DNA of 64,000 nt from Luidia sarsii (lineage: Eukaryota > Echinodermata > Asteroidea > Paxillosida > Luidiidae), in contig OX465102.1 in the NCBI GenBank assembly GCA_949987565.1, forward strand, positions 20,562,857 to 20,626,856. The letters are read 5' to 3'. Shown here piece after piece: positions 12,101 to 21,100 of this stretch; the stretch's first letter is position 1, and each line of letters opens with the position of its first letter. Both the position numbers and the translations under genes were made by a program. Below the pieces are notes generated by a model. That model was given only the letters and a program-made list of their open reading frames with translations. It was not told where the DNA came from and did not search any database.

Positions 12101-15100
12101 ACTGATTCCAGCATACTTTATCGGCTGCTCATCGCGTGTGGATGTTACTGGTACCGAACCTACCAAACTTCAACAGACCAAGGCCCAAGCGAAGTGAAGA
12201 GTCTTCCCCGTGTAAACAGGATTACAAAGCACTTTGCGATTAATTTTGATATCGATTGCTTTTGACTTGTGTTCCACTATTCTTTATTTAGCATGAAACA
12301 ATTAAAAGCGATGTTTTGGTTGGCAAAGTAATCTTGGGAATCGTGACATTGTGTGCTAAGGAAATTGTGGTGCTTATAAGCACCTCTATGAAATTAGCTC
12401 CCGGTGTGGACAAACGGTGCATGCCACACATGAAACAAAAAATCCGACCGCTGTATGCAGGCGATTCTCAATAGTGCGCCCTCATGAGTTTGCAACGCGT
12501 TGGCCAATCGTAATGCGCGGAATTTGCTGACCCTTTCCAGACGTGCAACGGGTTGTAGTAGTCCTTTATTTGTTCTGGTTTCTCGCCGAGTTTCTCCCCT
12601 GTCTTTTGTGTTCTGTTCCCCTTTTGTGTGAGCCAAGTAGGCATGCACTATTTTTAGTTAAGTTATTGCATAACACCAGGGGCTGGCCTTAATAAAAGGT
12701 GGCTGCACAATTACCCCACCTTGCTTTTTAAATTGGGACACGGTCGAGGCCACATCAAGGCAGCCCCTTCAAGCCACTATCTCCAGCAAGCACACCACCA
12801 CTGATGCACGGTGGCCGTGGTTGGTCCGTTTGGCAGTAGTATACAGCCAATAGGTAAGCCACGGTGATCGCTGTAGCACTTGTAAATATATAGCTTTAGG
12901 CGAAAGCCCGCCGCACTCTATTTCACCTTTATTTAGTAAACCAGCGTCTCAAATTAGCTCCAGTATAATTTCCTCCTGGCGAAGTAGCCATACTTTTATT
13001 TACGCGGTTTTGTTTATAAGTTGCACAGCTAAAGGGTCGAGAGATTCCGTGCATTGTGATTGGCCAACGCGTTGCAAACTCTTGAGGGAGAACTATTGTG
13101 GTACCGCCTAGAGTCCATGCATTTTGTTTCCATTGTTCGGTACGGCGCGGGCTTCGCAAACAACTGTTGCAGATCATGTTTGACTTAAACAATTATTTCA
13201 CTAAAACGGATCGCCTGTGTACAGAAGCTTAAAGTGACCTTCCGGGTTACCGCGTTTCCGAGTTATTTCATCAAAGAAAGACGGAATACCGTGATATTTC
13301 AGACGTGTTCCGAGTTAGTAACACACAGAAAGACGTCTTTCTCTGATACCGTATCTCAGAAATTCGTCTTTCTCCGATACCGTATCTCAGAAATCCGTCT
13401 TTCTCCGATACCGTATCTCAGAAATCCGTCTTTCTCCGATACCGTATCTCAGAAATCCGTCTTTCTCCGATACCGTATCTCAGAAATCCGTCTTTCTCCG
13501 ATACCGTATCTCAGAAATCCGTCTTTCTCCGATACCGTATCTCAGAAATCCGTCTTTCTCCGATACCGTATCTCAGAAAGACGCCTTACCGAGATACGGT
13601 ATCAGAGACACGTCTGAAATATCACGGTATTCCGTCTTTCTCTGATGAAATAACTCGGATACGCGGTAACTCGGAAGGCCACTTGAAGCTTCCGTACATG
13701 TGGGTGACAACTCAGTGGGCATGCCGTGAACCCCACGCCGTAACGAACAATGGAAACAAAATGGCGTCCAAATCTGAAGTTGTCGGTTTTATACTCTCTG
13801 TATATAAGGACTTTAATACTGCCCGTATCAATTGATTTGATATGGCCGTGTCCATGCATTGGGGGTCGGCCAGCCAACTCTCAGTCGTACCTCAATTTGG
13901 AGTATGCCAGTCTGATGGGCTTGAGGTATTTACTGATAATTATTGTGAAATGAAAACTGGCAGCTCTTACAGCGAGGGGACTGCTTCTTGTCACGTGGCT
14001 CGGAGACACCAGGGGCCGTATCCACACCCCAGAATACTTAAGTCATTAAAATAGTTACGAGTGCCCCCCCCCCCCTCACTTAAATACCCGAGTGAGAGGA
14101 CTCTTTAAAGGAAAGCGGGAATCACGAAACATTTTCTCTGAGTGGCACACTTGCTCAAATAAGACTTAACTAGGCTTTGCATGGTGGGTGAATCAATATA
14201 GGAAGGTTTGACGGTGACACCATGAACCCGAGTGGTAACTCCAGTTACCACTTAGTTACCACTCAGAGTTACCTCTCAGGTTCTTTTCAGAACCACACCT
14301 CTTCCTTTAAGAGACCTGATACATGGTGTCACCGCAAACCTTCCTATAGTAAGTTGCTCAACTGCAATCTTAGTCACCTCGCCCCAGTTTTACACTTACG
14401 TGTAGGACACCTGGGCGTGATGGTCGCTTTGTTGCCTGCATTCCATCACATAAATTTCGATAAACGAGCCTCCGAAGAGAAAGAGATTTTCGTCAAAGGG
14501 GAAGCCCTCTTAAATTTGTTTTTCGGATGGGGAACTATACTAACGCTCTTGGTTGGACAGAAACGGCATTTTATTCATTACTGATGTTATTAGAGTCGAA
14601 CGTGGATCGCCAACGGAGCGAAGTTACGTAATGCCTTCAGAGATGAAGGATTTGATGGCAGTTTTATGTCTGTAGAACTTTTTTAGAATGTCTACATTTT
14701 CTTTGTCCCGGATATTCAATCAAATATCCACGAGTCTTCCAGGGAAGCTTGGGAGTTTGTTGAGTGGACACTCAACACGGACATTCCTAATATTCTGAAA
14801 GGATTGTTCCAGATTGCATTTCCTGGCATATGATATAGTCGACTTGCCGACTTGGTCCCCAAGTTGGGAGATTTTAAGCGAGCAACCAGGCTGTTTGCCT
14901 CATCACACCCGCGCACTCTATTTATCCCAAGGTGCAGAATAAAGAGGTATCAGAACAGCTTCTTCCCTCGTTCAGCCTCTCTATGGAATTCCTTCCCTGG
15001 TTCATGTTTCCTCCCCCCCCTTCTGACAATCTTGCCCTTTTTTTAAAGGAATGTCAATTCCTATCGCCAGCCTTCCTGGGTCCCTCTCTATCTCCTTCTT

Positions 15101-18100
15101 TCCTTAGCCTTTAACCTTGAGTGGCTTTATAGCCTTGTTTTGGGCGAATTTGCATTAAAAAGAGGGGGATAGAGAGTGAAAGGGGGAGGGCCAGGGAGAG
15201 AGAGAGTGGATGTTGGTATGTTCTGGGATTTTAGTGAAAGGATGTGATCAGAAAACGGATACCAATCAGTTTGGGAAGAAACGTTTGAGGGGTAATTTTG
15301 TGTCTAATAAGAAAAGAAAATAACATTATGCAGCCAGTAGGCCTATAAAATGTACCTATGCAACTCTCACGCATTTTTGGAACCATCAAATGGCAATGGG
15401 AGAAAAGGGGTAAGAAGCAGACAAAATACATTGGTGTTCTAAAGCGAGACACAGGACTTGACAGAGTAATGAAGAGCTGAGGAACTGCCATGCAGGACAG
15501 ATTATTGTGGAGGCGATTCGTTCATGACACCCGAGTAGGCATTGGCTAACTGTCTAGCAGCAGTAACAGTATAGCAGTAGTAGTATTATAGGCCTACCCA
15601 AACCAACGGTGGTTTTTATAGAGCCCTTGTTTACAGTGTGTATAGAATATATGCCCTATATGGAGCTCATGTTGAACAATATAAGAGGGTTTGCGGTGAC
15701 GCCTTGTATAAAGTCTCTCTAAAGAAAGAGGTATGGTTCTGAAAAGAACCTGAGGCTATTTTCAGCTTATGTTGAACAAAATAGGAGGGCTTGCAGTAAC
15801 ATCGGTGTCTTCTTTAAGAGACCTTATACGTGGTGTCAACGCAAACCCTCCTGCGTTGTTCCACCCATCATGCAAAGCCTCGAGTCTTATTCACTCATGG
15901 TGAACGCATTCCCGCGTTTCCTCTTGCAGGAGTACAGCCGTGAGATCGCTCGCAAGGTTGCCCGTGCCCGGACGCCGGACGAATTCCTGCGGGTGTTCTT
16001 CCCCGCCGACAGCATCAAGGCCCGCTGGACCACGATGGTGAACGAGTCGGTGCAGAACGCCTGGCGTGCCGGCCGGACCGAGACGGATGCCGTGGACTCG
16101 GACCGGCCGACCTTCACCGATACCATGGCGGAAGACGGTGAGGCTGCCCCTTTTTTTTTCTTTTTTTCTTTTTTTAATCAGCTCGATAGGGGGCGCTATC
16201 ACGGGCGAGCCGTGGGGTGCAGCACACAAAATCCATCCAAGATGGCTCCGCCGAGCTGATTATCATAAAGTGTGTACCCACAACCTTTTTTTAAGGAGGG
16301 GTCTTTGGAGGCTAATTAACTGATACATTGTAGAACAAGTGAAGCTTAAGACAACCTGGGGGTTCGCTCTTCAATTTTGTATGAAATTTGGACCATATCT
16401 GGCTTTAAATGTGGCCCTATTTGGCTGCGGAAGTAGAGGGGTCCATCTCAAAATCCTTGCAGAAATTCGGCTTGGACGACTAGACATTTTGGGGGTGTTT
16501 TTTTCTGGGGGTAATAAGCAAAAAATCTAATCGGCTAAGGGCACTAAAATTCAAAAGAATCTAAGAGATGAACGTCCAAACTACAATTTTAAGTATAGCT
16601 ACAAGAACTGAGAGACTTTTGGGCATGGGATAATTGACTTTGAAAGTGAGTGTTTTTGTACAGTGTTCAATGGGAGCTCTATTTAGTGTTCTGCACCCCG
16701 TGACGTGCCCGAGAAGCGTCCTATTGGTCGTAACCAAGCGAGCCCGCAAGTCCATTATCTCAGGATATTTTGCAACCAAGAAATGAAATGTAAGGATTCT
16801 TGTAAGAGAGATAAAGCGCCTTGAGCATCAATTTTTGGTGGATGTTGGCGCTATAGAAGAAAACTCATTATTATTATAAAGGAATTGTCGAGGAATGTAT
16901 ATGCATGAAAGAAGGAAGAGTAACAGAGCCTAAGGCAGAGGGGATGAGAGAGAAAGAGCGGTATGGAGACGTTCAGCCCGACCGTCATCAATGAATATTC
17001 TTGAGATAACGGGTTTCTGGCTTAGTTGCAAAAAAAAATACAACCAAGTTTACAGTCATAGGCCTATTATAACCAATAGATCGTTTGCACCGGCCGCCAT
17101 CTTTGGGCCTCTTAAAGTGTTGTTAAAATTCAGTGACATTGCAGGTACAAAGATCGAATCACTCTTGCCTATCCAAGAGGAACACAGACTAGGCCCCAAA
17201 GATGGCCACCGGTGCGACCGATCTATAGACTGATGAAAGCTGGCCACAGACTGTAACGGCATGAAAGCTACCATCATTTTCGTTCCAGAGCGGAGCATCT
17301 TCTTCGAAACCGAAACCAAAGGCCCCCCGTGTACTTTAAAATAGTTTCACAAATTGGAGACAAGGCCGTAGCTGGAGCCTAAGTCGGGTCTTAGAAAATA
17401 ACGCCCCCCGGTGCTTAGTTTTAAAAACAAAAACCCTTTGGGACATACCACTAAAATAGGATCATTCAGTGAATACCTACCAGGTATTCACTGAATTGCT
17501 ACAAGTCACCACACAGACAGGATATGTTTCATTTTAATGACGCATCCGAGAGTTCATTGGCCACGGCTGCATGAATACAAAACTATGGCAAACTCGGTGG
17601 GGGTTTTTTTTTTTCTGACCGCGGCTGTTGGATAATGGCCTCATCATCCACAGACTCGTGTGCAATTAGAAGCCGTATCCAAATTCAGTGGCTAGATCTA
17701 GATATAACGTGCCGGTGTATGAGAAGCTGCTATGAGAGTCGCTACCCAGAGACGGGTCTTCTAGGCCGTGTCCTCGTTCGTTGGCTAGACAAATGGCTAC
17801 GGCTGGGAATAATGTACAGTCCTAAGGGAGCCGACTGCAGCCGCCGGGTTACGGCCTCCATAGATCAGTGCGTAACCTGAAGCCGTATCCGCATTCATTT
17901 GCTGCTGTCGGATACTACACAGTTCACCAGTTTCTTGGTGAGTACTCTGTACCTATATCAAGCAAACAAACTTTCAAATTCGGAAACAGAAAGCAACCTG
18001 GAATTTCAGGTTTGGTCAGACGGAGACGAAGCCTAAGCCTTCATTTCGAAAACGGCCACAGTATGGCACAACACACTGTATTGTGAATCGCCCGTATTAA

Positions 18101-21100
18101 CCCCTCGTGTTGTTTCTCTCGCCCCCAGTGAGGTCGAGGTTGGGCAAGCAGGCGGCCGGGGTCTGGTGTCGGGAGCCCAAGCCCGTCCTGGTCGACATGT
18201 ACGAGGAGCTGGGCATCGACCGGGGCACGGAGAACCTCTTCCCGCCCTGCATGAATGTACGCCGGTGCGCTGGCAGCGGCTGCTGCGGTGACGACCTCCA
18301 CCAGTGCATGGCCAACGAGACAACGCGGACCAACGTCACCGGGGAAGTGAGTTGCAGACTTGCGTCAACAGAAAGAGAGAGTAACACTATCGAGGCCGAG
18401 TCCGAGTCCCATCCCTCGAGGCCAAGTCCGAGTCCCATCCCTCGAGGCCAAGTCCGAGTCCCATCCCTCGAGGCCGAGTCCGAGTCCCATCTCTCGAGGC
18501 CGAGTCCGAGTCCCATCCCTCGAGGCCAAGTCCGAGTCCCATCCCTCGAGGCCAAGTCCGAGTCCCATCCCTCGAGGCCTAGTCCGAGTCCCATCCCTCG
18601 AGGCCTAGTCCGAGTCCCATCTCTCGAGGCCGAGTCCGAGTCCCATCCCTCGAGGCCAAGTCCGAGTCCCATCCCTCGAGGCCAAGTCCGAGTCCCATCC
18701 CTCGAGGCCTAGTCCGAGTCCCATCCCTCGAGGCCTAGTCCGAGTCCCATCTCTCGAGGCCGAGTCCGAGTCCCATCCCTCGAGGCCGAGTCCGAGTCCC
18801 ATCCCTCGAGGCCGAGTCCGAGTCCCATCCCTCGAGGCCGAGTCCGAGTCCCATCCCTCGAGGCCTAGTCCGAGTCCCATCCCTCGAGGCCTAGTCCGAG
18901 TCCCATCCCTCGAGGCCTAGTCCGAGTCCCATCTCTCGAGGCCGAGTCCGAGTCCCATCCCTCGAGGCCGAGTCCGAGTCCCATCCCTCGAGGCCAAGTC
19001 CGAGTCCCATCCCTCGAGGCCGAGTCCGAGTCCCATCCCTCGAGGCCGAGTCCGAGTCCCATCCCTCGAGGCCGAGTCCGAGTCCCATCCCTCGAGGCCG
19101 AGTCCGAGTCCCATCCCTCGAGGCCTAGTCCGAGTCCCATCCCTCGAGGCCTAGTCCGAGTCCCATCCCTCGAGGCCTAGTCCGAGTCCCATCTCTCGAG
19201 GCCGAGTCCGAGTCCCATCCCTCGAGGCCGAGTCCGAGTCCCATCCCTCGAGGCCAAGTCCGAGTCCCATCCCTCGAGGCCGAGTCCGAGTCCCATCCCT
19301 CGAGGCCAAGTCCGAGTCCCATCCCTCGAGGCCGAGTCCGAGTCCCATCCCTCACGGCCGGCTCTTTAACTTTTCAGAGCCATGCTCCTCGATCGAGATG
19401 ACTTTAATACATGGCGTTACCCCAAACTCGTGCAGAAACGTGCAGAAATCGTATCGTATTCTACTTTGTATTACAAAACGAAAAAAAAAACCGCGTTCCT
19501 TTCTTTCACTTCCATCTCCTCTTCCCTCCCCGCCGCCCCCGTGGAGTTTATGGTCACGGCCAAAGGGGCCGACGGACAGGTGAAGAGCGTCCACTACATT
19601 CGCCACTTGATGGCCGAGGACACGGAGTGCTCGTGCCGCAAGCTGCAGCGCTCCTGCTCGCCCGAGCCCTGCACGGACGCCAAGCTCTTCAACGCGGCCA
19701 CCTGCCGCTGCGAGTGCCGCCGGCGCTGCCCTAAGCCCTTCCGGCTGAACGAGACCACGTGCGACTGCTCGTGCCACGACAATGACGGCCTCTGCAACAA
19801 GATCAAGCGCTCCAAGCGCAAGATGTCGCTGCCCGAGTGCAAGTGAGTTGCCCGCCGGCCTATTTCCTTGGTGTATTCACACAGCGCGGCCTTGCAATGG
19901 CATTTCGCTGTAGCAGTGCAAATTCGAGCTTAAAAAAGAGACTACGTGAAACGTGCGAGCCAGTTGGGACTCCTTGCGGAGGGGGCAGAATCTGTTTTGT
20001 TGTTGCTGATAATGGAGGCAGTTTGCCACCAAAAATGTCTTGTGAATTGTGTTTTCACGAAAATAAAAGATGTCGTATTTCGACCGCCCCGTCCCTCCTG
20101 GCTTACTGACAACGCAGTTGTAGTCTCTTTTCAAGGAGAAATGTGCTTCAGCAAGGGTTTCGAATCCCGCCCGAGCTGCCTGTATTTTTTTTTTCAGCAG
20201 GCAATCGGACAAAGCGCCCAGAATACCCTTGTTGAAAACCCTTGATGAGTGTTGATATGACGGAGTGATTGATATTACGGAGTTATGATTGTTGATATGA
20301 ACAAGTTGTGTGTTGATATTGTTACGTACGGCTATCCAACGGAGTCAACTTACACGTACGGCAGAGTAAACATATTAAAGATAATTAGAAAACTGAAATG
20401 GCAAGTGACAAAGACGAGTTTAGAATGGGTTGAAGAGGGATTTTGCAACATTTGATTAACGAAGAATGAACACAATAAATACACGGGTGTTAACTGAGTA
20501 AAACGCAGGAAAGTTAATTAGGCCATAAATGAAGCAAAAGAAGGAACAAAAGTACACAGTTCAATAAACCAACGAACCAAAAACAGGACGAGGAAGGGGT
20601 TGTGCTCTGTCAGGATCTCGCGACTCGGGGTCTGGCGCAATTCTCCGCGAGTGGCCGCGGAGCGGGGCACAGATGACTGGAGGCGACGTAGCGGCGCAGG
20701 TCTCCGCGAGTGGTCGTGGAGCAGGGTACATGTAAGTGGAGGCGACGTGACGGTGCCGGTGACCTCGCGTACATTATTAAGTTGACGGGACGATGGGACC
20801 AGTTGCAGGGGTGGTGAGCCAAGACAAGGCCAGTCGGCTCACACGAATGGGGCATTAGCCAGTCCCGGTGGTGAGCCTAGACTTGGGCAGTCAGCCCGCA
20901 TGGCGGGTCGCCAGCTCCGGCGGCGGTGCAGGCCGTCACGAAGAAAGCCGCCAGCTCTGGTGGTAGTCGGTCATTAAAGCACGGTGTCCAAGGCTTGTGC
21001 CGCCAGCTCCAACGGCGGAACAACGACAGGCCGTCGTGGAGGGCAGTTATGCTTGACAGTGGTCGGTCATTATAGCACGGTGCCGGTGTCCTGCCAAAAA

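Larger units (their letters stand above)
3166..15929 (+). other. VEGF-like intron 1 (12.8 kb)
   Basis: Between exons 1 and 2 no further exon was recognised. The intron holds a 560-bp CT tract, four tandem arrays (35, 46, 16 and 31 bp units), several inverted-repeat elements and a LINE fragment, each listed separately. The remaining stretches (about 3170-4230, 4860-5560, 6600-7290, 10100-11040, 15120-15660) show nothing I can support as a gene or RNA. Confidence 0.7.
16138..18128 (+). other. VEGF-like intron 2
   Basis: A 2-kb intron holding a SINE-like tail at 16802-16878, a 150-bp inverted-repeat element at 17077-17228 and a perfect hairpin at 17464-17496. Between about 17620 and 17900 similar GAAGCCGTATCC-type words recur imperfectly. 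Nothing coding was recognised. Confidence 0.6.

Noticed and set aside
18097..19355. Overlapping long frames reading GLGLGLEGWDSDSASRDG on the minus strand and SRPSPSPIPRG on the plus strand
   Set aside because: They are translations of the 26-bp minisatellite; the unit is not a multiple of three, so all frames stay open without selection.
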